A DNA stretch of 64,000 bases, from NCBI RefSeq assembly GCF_047675955.1, contig NC_132919.1:68428816-68492815 (forward strand), in the 5' to 3' direction. Source of the stretch: Chlorocebus sabaeus (taxonomy: Eukaryota; Chordata; Mammalia; Primates; Cercopithecidae). Within the stretch, counting starts at the first letter, position 1. Each line of letters opens with the position of its first letter. A program made the position numbers and the translations under genes. The notes below the pieces were generated by a model. It searched no databases. It was given only the letters and a program-made list of their open reading frames with translations, and was not told the DNA's origin. Positions 1 through 10,911 of the stretch are shown here, in pieces.

Positions 1-79
1 AATTGTTGGGCTCAAGTGATTTTCCCACCTTGCCCTCCCAAAGTGTTGGGATTACAGGCATGAGCCACCACCCCTGGCC
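1..79 (-). repeat. Alu, right part cut by window start
   Basis: Reverse-strand Alu sequence ending in the promoter-side text 'GAGCCACCACCCCTGGCC'. The window begins inside the element. Confidence 0.9.
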
Positions 80-111
80 TCCTCTATACTTTTTTTTGGG
101 TCCATTTTTTT

Positions 112-262
112 ACGATTTTTATTTTTATTTTTAAAAATTATTTGTAGAGACGAGGTCTTGCTATATTGCCTAGGCTGGTCTCAAACTCTTGGGCTCAAGT
201 GATCCGCCCACCTCGGCCTCCCAAAGTGCTGGAATTACAGGCATGAACCACCGTGCTTGGCC
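112..262 (-). repeat. Old Alu monomer
   Basis: Reverse-strand, single-monomer-length Alu with T-rich head and a diverged 'GAACCACCGTGCTTGGCC' end; probably a free monomer or truncated old Alu. Confidence 0.75.
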
Positions 263-286
263 CTTATATAGTTTTGTTTTGTTTTG

Positions 287-574
287 TTTTGTTTTTTGAG
301 ATGGAGTCGCACTCTGTCACCTAGGCTGAAGTGCAGTAGCATGGTCTTGGCTCACTGCAACGTCCACCTCTGGGTTCAAGTGATTCTCCCGCCTCAGCCC
401 CCTGAGTAGCTGGAACTACAGGCGCGTGCCACCACACCCAGCTAATTTTTTTATTTTTAGAAGAAATGGTTTCACTACATTGGCCAGGCTGGTCTCCGAC
501 TCCTGACCTCGTGATCCGCCCTCCTCGGCCTCTCAAAGTGCTGGGATTACAGGCGTCAGCCGCCGCACCCGGCC
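287..574 (-). repeat. Alu (full length)
   Basis: Reverse-strand dimeric Alu starting with a T run and ending 'CCGCCGCACCCGGCC'. A GTTTT microsatellite (272-292) leads into it. Confidence 0.9.
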
Positions 575-732
575 TTGGCCCTTATATACTTTTATAGTTC
601 CTTTTTTTTCAGTTTGAAATCTTTGACCCACTTGGCATTTATCTTGGTGTATGGTGAGTGAACCGTGATTGTAACACTGCACTCCAGCCTGGACAACAGA
701 GGGAAACCTTGTCTCAAAATATAGATAGATAC

Positions 733-1027
733 GGGCCGGCGCGGTGGCTCAAGCCTGTAATCCCAGCACTTTGGAAGGCTGAGGCAGCGGATCACGAGGT
801 CAGGAGATAGAGACCATCCTGGCTAACACGGTGAAACCCGGTCTCTACTAAAAATACAAAAAAATTAGTCCGGTGTGGTGGCACGCGCCTGTAGTCCCAG
901 CTACTTGGTAGGCTGAGGCAGGAGAATCGCCTAAACCTGGGCGGCAGAGGTTGCAGTGAGCTGAGATAGCGCCACTGCACTCCAGCCCGGGCGACAGTAC
1001 GAGACTCAGTCTCACACACAAAAAAAA
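733..1027 (+). repeat. Alu (AluY-like)
   Basis: Forward Alu from 'GGGCCGGCGCGGTGGCTCAAG' to an A/CA-rich tail. It is bracketed by GATA/GACA microsatellite tracts (about 720-735 and 1028-1058). Confidence 0.9.
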
Positions 1028-1059
1028 TTAGATAGGTAGACAGACAGATAGATAGATAG

Positions 1060-1118
1060 GCCAGGCTCAGTGGCTCACACCTATAATCTCAGCACTTTGG
1101 GAGGCCGAGGTGGGTGGC
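1060..1118 (+). repeat. Alu 5' fragment
   Basis: Only the first 60 bases of an Alu, then an abrupt switch to U2-unit flank sequence at about 1120, marking a deletion or recombination joint. Confidence 0.8.
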
Positions 1119-1119
1119 T

Positions 1120-1310
1120 GCCATATTGCACTTCACAGGGTAATACCATGGAGATGACAATGACACGGTGGAGACTGGGGTAAAGTGAAATGAGGGAACA
1201 CTTGCTGAGAGGTTAAAAAAAAAAAAAATAAGGGGCACCAAAAGACTCAGCAATCCAGATAAATGTCTTGATTATCTTATCATCGAGATAAGATATATTG
1301 CATTGAACTA
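1120..1310 (+). repeat. U2-unit flank segment A (relic copy)
   Basis: This stretch is homologous to 60378-60554. Shared landmarks are 'GGAGATGACAA', an A-rich patch before 'GGGGCACC', 'GATTATCTTAT' and 'TCGAGATAA'. In the other copy an HML-type LTR was inserted right after the last landmark; here the sequence continues uninterrupted. I read it as a piece of a repeat unit of the U2 cluster. Confidence 0.75.
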
Positions 1311-1404
1311 TTATTTATTTTGATTACTGAAGGGTTCTGGAGGAGCACCCCCTGAAATTCGAACCTAGAGGACTGGCCTCACCCTAATCCTGGACGTGGC
1401 TAAC

Positions 1405-1485
1405 AATGATGCCCACCTCTTAGGGCTGTTGAGTGAATTAAATGAGATAATGCACGTAGAGCCCTTGGACCCGAGGCTGGCACTG
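1405..1485 (+). repeat. MIR fragment
   Basis: 'GAATTAAATGAGATAATGCA' followed by 'GAGCCCTTGG' and 'GCTGGCACTGG' matches the conserved core of MIR, an ancient tRNA-derived SINE. Confidence 0.65.
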
Positions 1486-1642
1486 GGAAAGTCACAGTTT
1501 ATATTTTTTGACCTGGTTGTTCACCAAGCAGTCCCTGCCATCCCGCTTTCCGTCCTGCAGGGGGAGCATGACTGACTGAGTGTCACTATCGGATCTACGA
1601 TACCTTCTTGCTTTTCTGAAATCAAATAAAAGAGACATGAAC

Positions 1643-2215
1643 TCCCATCTCAGCTGTTGTGTTAGGAAGGAGGACGGGAATGGTAAATGCTGACGCTACA
1701 GGCGGCAGTCTGTGTCTGAGAGAAAATCTATCCCAACCTTGCTTGGGGCCTTGACGCCATCTTCCCTCCAGAGCACCGCGCCAGTCACCCCGCCCTGTGG
1801 TGTCCTCCCACCTGGAGCCATATCTTCCCGGTTCACGCCTGCCCGGGGCCAATAGCCTCTTAACGGCTATTGGATGCTCCAGTGAGCCGTGATTGCACCA
1901 CTGTACTCCAGCCTTGGTGACAGAGCCAGACCCTGTCTCAAATAAATAAAAATAAAAATAAAGGAAAGAAAGGGTGGAAACAGAAGTGGGTCCCATTGAA
2001 CTTCAAGCCTTCAAGCTGCAGCCATGGCTGGACAGGTTGAACTAGCAGGCAGGAGCAGTCGCCATCTTGGCAGCGATTAATGACCCTGATCCATCATCAG
2101 GAGGAGGGAGTGGTGCTCTTATGCAGGGAGGGCAGGTGGAATATGTGTGAACTCTGGTGATCTGTTCGGGTGCCACGTGTTACTCCCAGGTCCACCTGTG
2201 ACATGAATGGACAAG
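1643..2215 (+). repeat. U2-unit flank segment B (relic, core deleted)
   Basis: 1643-1866 matches 55634-55867 (shared 'GGCGGCAGTCTGTG', 'CCTTGACGCC', 'GAGCACC', 'CAGTCACC'). 1870-2215 matches 58864-59215 (shared 'CATTGAACTTCAAGCCTTCA', 'GCCATCTTGGCAG', 'GCAGGGAGGGCAGGTGGA', 'CTCTGGTGATCTGTT'). In the other copy these halves are separated by about 3.0 kb that carries the U2 gene; here they abut at about 1866-1873. This unit therefore lost its U2 gene by deletion, or never had the interval. An old Alu 3' end (1879-1965) is shared by both copies. Confidence 0.8.
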
Positions 2216-2236
2216 TGCAGGAATAATCTGATATTA

Positions 2237-2240
<4 letters not shown>

Positions 2241-2272
<32 letters not shown>

Positions 2273-2553
2273 AGACGGAGTCTTGCTCTGTCGCCCAGGC
2301 TGGAGTGCAGTGGCCAGATCTCGGCTCACTGCAAGCTCCGCCTCCCGGGTTCACGCCATTCTCCTGCCTCAGCCTCCCGAGTAGCTGGGACTACAGGCAC
2401 CCGCCACCTCGCCCGGCTAGTTTTTTGTAATATTTAGTAGAGACGGGGTTTCACCGTGTTAGCCAGGATGGTCTCGATCTCCTGACCTCGTGATCCACCC
2501 GTCTCCGCCTCCCAAAGTGCTGGGATTACAGGCTTGAGCCACCGCGCCCGGCC
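2241..2553 (-). repeat. AluY, young Old World monkey type
   Basis: Reverse-strand Alu with 30-T head, 'CACCTCGCCCGGCTAGTTT' and 'GGCTTGAGCCACCGCGCCCGGCC'. It is flanked by a direct repeat close to 'TTATTCTCT', the target site duplication. Confidence 0.95.
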
Positions 2554-3469
2554 GTTATTCTCTATTAAATAATGTGCACAACAAATTTCTGGATTTTTAT
2601 TAAAAGAGCATCTTCTCTGCTACGTGCAAATATATGATCTGAGAAATTCTGACCCATGGACGTTAAAGTATAAAAAGGTTTCCTTGTCTCAGAACAATGT
2701 TAGAACAGACATCAACTCACTGCTTCTAGAAGAGCAGCCACTCCTTGGTTTCACAAACTCAATAAACAGTCTCAGTTGTTGTTTAGTATCATTAGGAAGA
2801 CCACTATTTTGACAGAGATTTCTAGAGCATGTCACAATGACATTGGATACCAAAGAAATGAGTAACAGGCTTGGTTACATGCAATGGCTACCCTCAACCC
2901 CCCAACTTCCTGTCCAGTCAAATTCCCTCTGACCTGCTGTCTGCATCTGCCTCTCCAGAAACAGGGCAGACACAGGATTGTCAAAAGTGCTTGCTTCCAC
3001 CCTCTCCCCCTAAAGGTGACTCAATAAGCACCCCCTGCCCCGCCCAAGGGTCCCTACCACCTCTCCCTGGCTCTGGGTCCACTTTTCTGTACCTTGGACA
3101 TGGGCATAACATGTTACCCATGAGGCACAGGATGAATAGCAGGGGCAGCCCTGTGACCAGCTGCTGCAAGAGGGGCTGCTGTTTGGCTGGCTACCCTTAG
3201 GCAGCTCTATGCAGTACAAAACAGCAGGAGAGAGAAGAATGGCAAGTGGAGGGGGAGGCAGAAAATAACAAGAACGAATGCACATATATGATCGTGGACT
3301 TGGGTTTTCATTTCCTTATGAGGGCTCCCATGTCATGTAAAACTTACATTGAGTGTCTATGCTTTCCTCCTGCTAATCTATCTGACGTCAGTTTCAGTCT
3401 CAGACCCAGCAGGGACCCTAAGGGGATAAAGGTAAAGTTTTGCCTCCCCTACACAGTCATTGCCCACTC
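2554..3469. other. Non-coding stretch with U2-unit segment C
   Basis: No gene recognised. 3110-3260 is homologous to 59333-59470 (shared 'CACAGGATGA', 'TAGCAGGGGCAGCCCTGTGA', 'CTGCTGCAAGAGGGGCTG', 'CTCTATGCAGTAC'), a third piece of the U2-unit flank in the same order as in the second copy. The rest looks unique. Confidence 0.7.
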
Positions 3470-3830
3470 CCACCCTCATCTTGAGTTAACCTCTGATCTA
3501 CTTTATGTCTACAGAGTTCCCTTTCCTGGCATTTCATATGAAGGGAATCACACTGTATGTGGTCTTTTGTGTCTGACTGATGTCTTTCTCTGAGCGTAAT
3601 GTTTCTGAGGTTCATCACCATTGTGGCATATGCCATTATGTTGTACCATTATGTTTTTATTCCTGAATATCACATTTTGTTTATCCGTTCACCCACTGAT
3701 GGATGTTTGAGTAGTTTTCAGTTCAGAGCTGTTCAAATAATGCTGCTCTAAACATTTGCCTCTAAATCTTTATAAGGACATATGTTGTCACTTCTCTCGG
3801 CCTGCCTGCTCATTATAGGTGTTTCAGGGA
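3470..3830 (-). repeat. Old L1 (L1M-type) 3' end
   Basis: Antisense L1 landmarks: 'CACTGTATGTGGTCTTTTGTG', 'CACATTTTGTTTATCCGTTC', 'ACCCACTGATGGATGTTTG' and 'AATAATGCTGCT'. Divergence indicates an old mammalian L1 lineage. Confidence 0.75.
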
Positions 3831-4027
3831 TTCTGAAACATGTACTCTTCTTACACAAAATACTATCTTTGTGTCATTTCTCCCAGTCTATGGCTACTGG
3901 GGACCACCTGTATACTTCACCCCGATCACAGAAACAGAAGTCCAGTCTCTCTATGTTTTCAAAGGCCTCGTTTGATTTTCAAAGAGATTTTCAACTAACT
4001 CTTTCTTTTCCTTTTTCTTTCTTTCTT

Positions 4028-4175
4028 TTTTTTTGACAGGTCTCGCTCTGTGGCCTGTGGTGGAGCATAGTCGCGTGACCATGGCTCACTGCAACCTCGA
4101 CCTCCCCGGCTCAAGTGATCCTCCACCTCATCCTCCTGAGTAGCTGGGACTACAGGCGCATGCCACCATGCCTAG
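4028..4175 (-). repeat. Alu monomer fragment
   Basis: Reverse-strand Alu-related monomer from a T run to 'GCGCATGCCACCATGCCTAGC'. Confidence 0.8.
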
Positions 4176-4509
4176 CTTCATATGTACTTGCTTCCATCCT
4201 CTGCCCCTAATGGTGCCACGGACTCTCTTCTCAATAAGCACCCTTGGCCCATGGGTCTTTAGACTCAGCCTTGCTCACACGGATTCGCCATCTCCCTTCA
4301 GGCCTTTCTGCCTCAACTTGCTGATCCTGTATTTTATAACCCCAGAAAGTGTTCTAAGATCCACTCAGTCACCAGCGTAGACATCTGGAGTTATAACTGT
4401 ATCACTTGTTATCCAAATCCGTGTGGTACCCAAGTTTCAGATATTGGTAGTGATAACTGAGGTCTTGAAAAACACATTTGCTTCTTCTCTCTCCCTCAGC
4501 CTCCCTCCT
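4176..4509. other. Unassigned non-coding stretch
   Basis: No RNA gene, conserved coding frame or recognisable repeat found here. Confidence 0.5.
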
Positions 4510-4705
4510 TCAGTCATCAAGTCTCAGAGCAGAATGCTTCCCAAACTCTGATGTGCATGTGCATTCTGGGGGAACCTTGTTAACATGCAGATCCTGACAC
4601 AATCGGTCTGAAGCCAGTGATTCTCCACTTCTAACCCACTCCCAGATGATGTCAATGGTGCTGGTCTGGGGACCACACTGTGAGCAGCAAGACTGTAGCA
4701 AGATG
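4510..4705 (+). mobile_element. MER5A-like DNA transposon (hAT-Charlie)
   Basis: 'GTTAACATGCAGATCCTGAC', 'GATTCTCCACTTCTAA', 'CAGATGATGTCAATG' and 'CTGGTCTGGGGACCACACT' follow the order of the non-autonomous MER5A element. Fossil only, no transposase. Confidence 0.7.
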
Positions 4706-4746
4706 CACCATCTCTACTAAATATCATTTTTTAAAAGGGGCATATG

Positions 4747-5350
4747 GGCTTGGTGCAATAGTTCACGCCTGCAATCCCAGCACTTTGGGAGGCCGAGTGG
4801 GGAGGATCGCTTGAGGAGTTTGAGACCACCCACGGCAACATAGGCAGACCTCATCTCTACCAAAAAAAAAAAAAAAAAAAATTAAGAAAAATTAGCCAGG
4901 TAGGCAGGCATGGTGGCTCACACCTATAATCCCAGAATTTTGGAAGGCCAAGACAGGTGGATCACTTGAGGTCAGGAGTTCAAGACTAGCCTGGCCAACA
5001 TGGTGAAACCCCGTCTCTACTAAAAACACAAAAATTAGCCAGATGTTCACGCCTGTAGTGCCAGCTACTCAGGAGGTTGAGGCAGGAGAATTGCTTGAAC
5101 CTGAGAGGTGGAGGTTGCAGTGAGCCGAGATCACATCACTGCACTCCAGCCTGGGCGACAGAGCAAGACATCGTCTCAAAAAAAATTAACCAGCTGTGGT
5201 GATGCACGCCTGTAGTCCCAGCTACTTGGGAGGCTGAGGCAGGAAGACTGCTTGAGCCCAGGAGGTCAAGGCTGCAGTGAGCCGTGATCTCTTCAATGCA
5301 TTCCAGCTGGGATGACAAAGTGAGACTGTGTATCAAAAAACAAAAAAACA
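4747..5350 (+). repeat. Old Alu split by a nested Alu
   Basis: Left arm 4747-4900, right arm 5189-5350. The right arm resumes at 'ACCAGCTGTGGTGATGCACG' after the inner element. Confidence 0.85.
4901..5188 (+). repeat. Alu nested in an older Alu
   Basis: Complete forward Alu ending in an A-run, inserted in the middle A-rich region of the host Alu. Confidence 0.85.
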
Positions 5351-5655
5351 GCCAGGCGCAGTGGCTCATGCCTGTAATCCCAACACATTGGGAGGCCAAG
5401 GCAGGTGCATCACCTGAGGTTGGGAGTTCCAGACCAGCCTGACCAACACGGAGAAACCCCGTCTCTACTGAAAATACAAAATTAGCCAGGCGTGGTGGCA
5501 CATGCCTGTAATCCCAGCTACTACTAGGGAGGCTGAGGCAGGAGAATCGCTTGAACTCAGGAGGCGGAGGTTGAGGTGAGCCGAGATCACGCCATTGTAC
5601 TCCAGCCTGGGCAACAAGAGCGAAATTCCATCTCAAAAAAAAAAAAAACCAAAAA
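5351..5655 (+). repeat. Alu (full length)
   Basis: Forward Alu beginning 'GCCAGGCGCAGTGGCTCATG' with an A-rich tail, directly abutting the previous element. Confidence 0.9.
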
Positions 5656-6711
5656 ACAAAAAACCACACAGAAACAAAAAAGGAGCCATATGGAACACGA
5701 AATTTGCTGGCTGCTGCAGCCAAACAATCTCCCTTCCCCCACCAAGGCCACATAGATTGGCATAGTTCTGTTTCTGTTGCTATAAATGAAAGTTTTTGGT
5801 TGGTAACTGTGAAGAGGCCCAGGACGGAGAGAAAAGAATGGTGGGGCTGCGTAGCGGGTGGGGGTGGTGGAAGGACTCAGAGAGGAGGCAAAGGAAAGTA
5901 GGGAAACAAAATGAGATCTCTCTCCAAGCAGATCTCTTCAACTACCTGTGAAAACTGATGTGATGAAAAGGGGAATTTGAAGGAGCCATTCCAGAAGACA
6001 GGGCAAAAACGGAATCAGGGCCAAGAAAAACAGAAATAGCAGGACCTGGAGTTGAATAGGTGGAATAGTTGAATAGGCTACTCTCCCCAGCTGGTAGGAA
6101 ACCTAGCAGCCTTCTGGTGTCCAAGGACTGAAAACTTTAGAAGCACCTGGAGTTGGCAGCCTTGGCATGGTCAAGTTGGCACCTCTGGAGGTGCCCAGGC
6201 TTCCCTGGCGGCATTGTGAGCAGTGGATGGCGTCAAAGGGCACCCAGAGGAGGAATGGAACACATGCTCCTTGCTAACCACAGGGACAAGGCCACATTCA
6301 CAGGTACACAAAGGTAGGTACACAAAGGTAGGTATGCGATCAATCAAAGGTTTAAAAAACAGCCACAATACCAGAAGCCTCTTTTGCTTAAAAGAAAGGT
6401 TCAGAAATAGACCTAAGTATATATGAGGCCTTTATTATATGACAAAAGTGGCATCTCAGACTGATGAGAAGATGGGCTACTCCATACATGATGCTGAGGC
6501 AACTGGTTAGCCATCTTAAAAAAATAAAGTTGGATGTGTAACTGAAATCATAGACTAGGACAAGTGGGTTAGGGATGCAAATGCAAAAGATCAATAGTTC
6601 AAAGGCCAATGGGGAAAGGATCTGAGCAGTCACCTCATAGAAAAGAAAATAGAAGATCTTAAGCATGCAAAAAGGTACACCACCTTATTGGTGTAAGAGA
6701 TTCCACCAATT
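5656..6711. other. Unassigned non-coding stretch
   Basis: No gene recognised on either strand. It holds a two-copy 14-bp repeat near 6305-6335 ('GGTACACAAAGGTA'). Confidence 0.5.
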
Positions 6712-7015
6712 TTTTTTTCTTTTTCTTTTTTGAGACAGAGTCTGGCCCTGTCACCCACGCTGGAATGCAATGGCATGATCTCAGCTCACTGTAACCTCCA
6801 CCTACTGGACTCAAGCCATCCTCCCACTTCAGCCTCACAAGTAGCTGGTATGACAGGCCTGCACTACCATGCCCAGCTAATTTTGGTATTTTTTTGTAGA
6901 GACGGGGTTTCACCAATGTTGCCCAGGCTGGTCTCGAACTTCTGTGCTCAAGTAATCTGCCTGTCTCAGCCTCCCAAAGTGCTGGGATTACAGATGTGAG
7001 CCACGGCGCCAGGCC
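6712..7015 (-). repeat. Alu (full length)
   Basis: Reverse-strand Alu from a T-rich head to 'GAGCCACGGCGCCAGGCC'. Confidence 0.9.
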
Positions 7016-7060
7016 TTTTTTTGTTTTTTCATTTCTGGTTTTTTTGTTTTTTGTTTTTTG

Positions 7061-8072
7061 TTTGAGACAGAATTTTGCTCTTGTTACCCAGGTAAGATCT
7101 CGGCTCACCACAATCTCTGCCTCTCAGATATTAGAAACAAGTATTCGGTGCCGCAAAGAAAAACCACCACTTAAACAAAGAATTTCTCAGCAAGGCACAT
7201 TTACTTCTGCAGAAGCATACTGCTTGCATCTGACTGATCCCAAGAGCACACCAAGCTGGGTAGAGCAGGGGTTTTTATCCCTAACGCAGTTCCTGTTTCT
7301 GTGTCCTTTCCCCATTGGCTGGAGTCAGACAGCACAGTATAAGCTAACCCAACTGGCTAATGCTTGAAATTGGATAAGGCCAATTAGGCAGGAAGGGAGA
7401 GGCTGCCCATTACTAACTAGGCTGGAAGGGTTGTTTACAGAGTAAGAGGTTTGCTAGTTACCCATTAAGCAGAGAAACAAGTGCTCACTCCAGAGTAAGC
7501 AGGAAGGGCTATGTACAGAGCAAGAAAGACCAAGGAAGCTTTGAAGAGGAACTTACTGTTTCTGGCAATTTTCCCCCTCTTGACTTTATAGTTCTTCCTC
7601 TTCAAATTTCTCTAACATATTTTGGCTTTGTTGCTCCTCTTGGTTGTCTAGAAGTAGTTGTTTATCTGAGTAGGGTGGGGGAGAATGGAGAGGGGTTTTT
7701 GTAAGAGCTGTTTCTATAAGCCTTTGCACAAATCCACAAATACAGGTATGACACAACCTACAAGAATGAGTACACTGGTAATAATTGCAAGGGAGGTAAA
7801 GATTGAGGTCATGAGTACCTTCCATTTTCCAAACCATTTTTCCATGAGACCAGAGAACGGGTGTTCAAGTGATTCTCCTGCCTCAGCTCCCTAGCAGCTA
7901 GGATTATGGGCATGCGCCACACACCTGGCTAATTTTGTATTTTTAGTAGAGATGGGGTTTCTCCATGTTGGTGTCAGGCTGGTCTCAAACTCCCGACCTC
8001 AGGTGGTCCACCTGCCTTGGCCTCCCAAAGTGCTGGGATTACAGGCGTGAGTCATCGCACCCAATTTGCTAA
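7061..8072 (-). repeat. Alu interrupted by an ERV fragment
   Basis: Reverse Alu 7061-7127 stops at 'TCTGCCTCTCAG' and resumes at 7860 with 'GTGTTCAAGTGATTCTCCTG'. The intervening 730 bp is retroviral. Confidence 0.85.
7128..7859 (-). mobile_element. Class I ERV 3' end: env tail plus LTR
   Basis: On the minus strand a degraded reading frame (about 7837-7586) ends with a hydrophobic, Cys-bearing stretch and a polar tail, as in a gamma-type envelope C-terminus. It is followed by a polypurine tract (about 7583-7568, rich in AGAGGGGGAAAA) and an LTR-like block running down to about 7149. No 5' part of a provirus is present, so this is a truncated 3' proviral end inside an Alu. The exact family is not identified. 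Confidence 0.6.
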
Positions 8073-8078
8073 AAGATC

Positions 8079-8225
8079 TAATCCCAGCTACTCAGGAGGC
8101 TGAGGCAGGAGACTACCCTGAACCCGGGAGGTGAAGGTTGCAGTGAGCCAAGATCATGCCATTGCATTCCAGCACTCCAGCCTGGGCGACAGAGTGAGAC
8201 TCCGTTTCAAAAAAAAAAAAAAAAA
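8079..8225 (+). repeat. Alu 3' fragment
   Basis: Starts inside Alu at 'AATCCCAGCTACTCAGGAGG' and ends in an A-run. Confidence 0.85.
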
Positions 8226-8912
8226 TCTTTTTTTCGGTAGAATCTGGGTCTCCTTATGTTGCCTAAGCCGCTTAACCTGTGTCTCAAGGTTTCCTTCTGT
8301 AGGTAACTTTTGCGAGTTTGTAATGAGGAGAGGACTTAGCACACAGCCTAGGTCAAACAGTAAATGCTTCCTATTGTATTGTCTGCAGGCAACACAGTTG
8401 CTCAGGTGCTTCCGTATCACAGCCAAGACCCCTTCAGGAGAAGCTAGTTGGATACTCGGACCCACATTGCAGACTACTAAGCCACTGTCGCCCCTCAGCT
8501 CCGTTTCTGCTCCCTCCACCCCAAGAGGTAGGCATTGGTGTTCCCACCTCCCAGGTGGGGAAGCTGAGAGTCCAGAGGTTAAGTAGTTTGTCCCCAGTCC
8601 CCACCGATAGGGCAAGGAGTGGGGTGGGGCTGTGACCCCCAGGGCGGCAGCCCCCTCAGGGCGTGATCTCACAGTTGGACTTCTCTCTGCTGCCCTGGGA
8701 GAAGCGGGTGGGGGATGGTCAGGGCTTATTGGTTCTGCTTTTGCCTCCTACCCAGCCAGACTGCTTAAGCTCCACTCTTGACAGTGATGGCTTTCCTAAA
8801 AGAACTCAGACCACTCTCCTCCAACTTCCTTCCGCAGACACCTTGTGACACCCACGCCCATTTCACTTGGTCACTGTCTTGACCCCGGGTGGGTCCATCA
8901 GCTCATTGCAAC
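8226..8912. other. Non-coding stretch with possible MIR
   Basis: No gene recognised. 8540-8605 ('GGTAGGCATTGGTGTTCCCA', 'GAGAGTCCAGAGGTTAAGTA') resembles the MIR 3' region. Confidence 0.45.
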
Positions 8913-9013
8913 CTAATTTTTGTATTTTTACTAGAGACAGTGTTTCACCCTGTTGGCCAGGCCGGCCTGGAACTCCTGTTCTCAGGTGATCCGCCCTCCT
9001 CCACTTCCTAAAG
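8913..9013 (-). repeat. Alu fragment
   Basis: About 100 bases of reverse Alu around 'GTATTTTTACTAGAGACAGT', both ends truncated. Confidence 0.8.
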
Positions 9014-9047
9014 TGGACAAGAACAGCATCTCTTTTTGCTGTCCTTT

Positions 9048-9341
9048 TACAAGCGTGGTGGCTCACGCCTGTAATCCCAGCACTTTGGGAGGCCGAAACG
9101 GGCGGATCACCTGAGGAGTTCGAGACCAGCCTGACCAACATGGAGAAACCCCCGTCTCTACTAAAAATACAAAATTAGCCAGGCGTGGTGACACACGCCT
9201 GTAATCCCAGCTATTCAGGAAGCTGAGGCAGGAGAATCGCTTGAACTCGAGAGGCGGAGGTTGCAGTGAGCCGAGATCGCCCATTGCACTCCAGCCTGGG
9301 CAACAAGAGTGAAACTCTGTCTCAAAAAAAAAAAAAATTTT
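9048..9341 (+). repeat. Alu (full length)
   Basis: Forward Alu from 'CAAGCGTGGTGGCTCACGCC' to an A-run, followed by T- and AAAG-rich low complexity. Confidence 0.9.
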
Positions 9342-9619
9342 TTTTTAAAAAGAAAGAAAGAAAGGAGATACAGTGTGCCCCATGAGATGCTGAAAGGGAC
9401 TCACCTCTTTTGAGACTAAGCATTTAAAGCTGTGGCTCTGTTTGAAATGGAATGATTAGGAGAAAATGCGTTCTTAAGGAAATACACAGCAGTGCTGGCC
9501 AAATAAATGCTGTATGTGGAATGCACTGGGAGAAGGCCATGTCCATCTTGATATGAGGACTTTTAATGCCTTGATTGTACTTGCCTGTATTATTCTATGT
9601 TGTCAATGTGTTTTCTTTC

Positions 9620-9922
9620 TTTTTTTTTTTTTTTTGAGGCGGAGTCTCGCTCTGTGGCCCAGGCTGGAGTGCAGTGGCCAGATCTCAGCTCACTGCAAGC
9701 TCCGCCTCCCGGATTTACGCCATTCTCCTGCCTCAGCCTCCCGAGTATCTGGGACTACAGGCGCCCGCCACCTCGCCCGGCTAGTTTTTTTTTTTGTATT
9801 TTTTAGTAGAGACGGGGTTTCACTGTGTTAGCCAGGATGGTCTCGATCTCCTGACCTCGTGATCCGCCCGTCTCGGCCTCGCAAAGTGCTGGGATTACAG
9901 GCTTGAGCCACCGCGCCCGGCC
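9620..9922 (-). repeat. AluY, young monkey type
   Basis: Reverse-strand AluY with the 'CACCTCGCCCGGCTAGTTT' signature. Perfect 14-bp target duplication TGTCAATGTGTTTT lies on both sides (about 9601 and 9923). Confidence 0.95.
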
Positions 9923-10620
9923 TGTCAATGTGTTTTCTAATACCAGGTCCTCCATGATAAGTTGCTCCCAACCAAGAAGTATTGCCCCAGCTGCAAAGAG
10001 CCCTGATTCTCAAATGTGGTCGTGATCATGGTTACTGGTTGGCCCATATGAGAAAGTTAAAAAAAAAAAAAAAAAAAAGACATTGTCAGACTCTTTATTC
10101 TATCTGCTGAAGTGGCCTTCTTTTTATAGGATGGGGGTGGAAGGCCGCCTTCCATGGGTGTGTCCTCCACGATGACCTACCTGATAACAAAGGTGCATGG
10201 ATTTCAGATTGGCCTACAACAGCATTTGGCTTGTGGAGACAGTGGTTCCCTGGTGAAAAACTGCCATGATGTAAGGAACAGCCCGTCAGAGTGAGGCTGG
10301 GGTGCTGCGTGTTGGGGAGAAGCTCCACCTGCTGGCTGAGTCTGGCACATGAACCAGTCTGTGAGTGGATGGATGTGGGTGTAATGGGGGCAATTACACT
10401 AGGAAGGAGCCCACATGGAGCCTGCATTCTCTGGGACAGGCCAAGACCCAGATCCTACCTTCCCAGGTGGCTGGATGGGTCGTAGATGTACGAACCGGAC
10501 CCCTCATTTTCTGATTGCCCCGTGCTTAACGTTTCTGTACCTTTACTGAGGCTCTTTCCTTGGACTCCAGTGTCCAGACCCCTCCTTCTCCTGAACATGA
10601 ATGCCTGTCCATGGAAATTC
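9923..10620. other. Unassigned stretch with internal A20 tract
   Basis: No gene recognised. A 20-A run sits at about 10059-10078. A short frame at 9950-10007 (with a CPSC pair) stops at once and is not supported as an exon. Confidence 0.5.
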
Positions 10621-10911
10621 GAGTCTCTGTCTCTCACCCAGGCTGGAGTACAGTGATGCAATCTCGACTCACTGCAACCTCTGCCTCCCAGGTTCAAGTG
10701 ATTCTTGTACCTCAGCCTCCAGAGTATCTGGGATCACAGGTGAGTGCCACCTCGTCTGGCTAATTTTTTGTATTTATAGTAGAGATGGGTTTCAACATAT
10801 TGGCCAGGTTGGTCTGGATCTCCTGGCCTCAAAGTGATCTACCCACTTGGGCCTCCCAAACTGCTGGGATTACAGTTGTGAGCCACCATGAATTGAGCCA
10901 TCATGCCTGTC
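10621..10911 (-). repeat. Alu
   Basis: Reverse-strand Alu lacking the usual T head; ends with a duplicated 'GAGCCACCATG / GAGCCATCATG' segment before 'CCTGTCC'. Confidence 0.85.

Noticed and set aside
5136..5753. 205-codon minus-strand open frame
   Set aside because: It is a read-through of several antisense Alus; the peptide is the typical Alu translation (FALVAQAGVQW type).
9950..10007. Possible exon with CPSC zinc-ribbon-like pair after an acceptor-like TTTCTAATACCAG
   Set aside because: Stops after about 20 codons, no donor site, and too short to assign to any family.
10059..10078. A20 tract as the tail of a processed pseudogene
   Set aside because: No recognisable parent transcript upstream and no target duplication.
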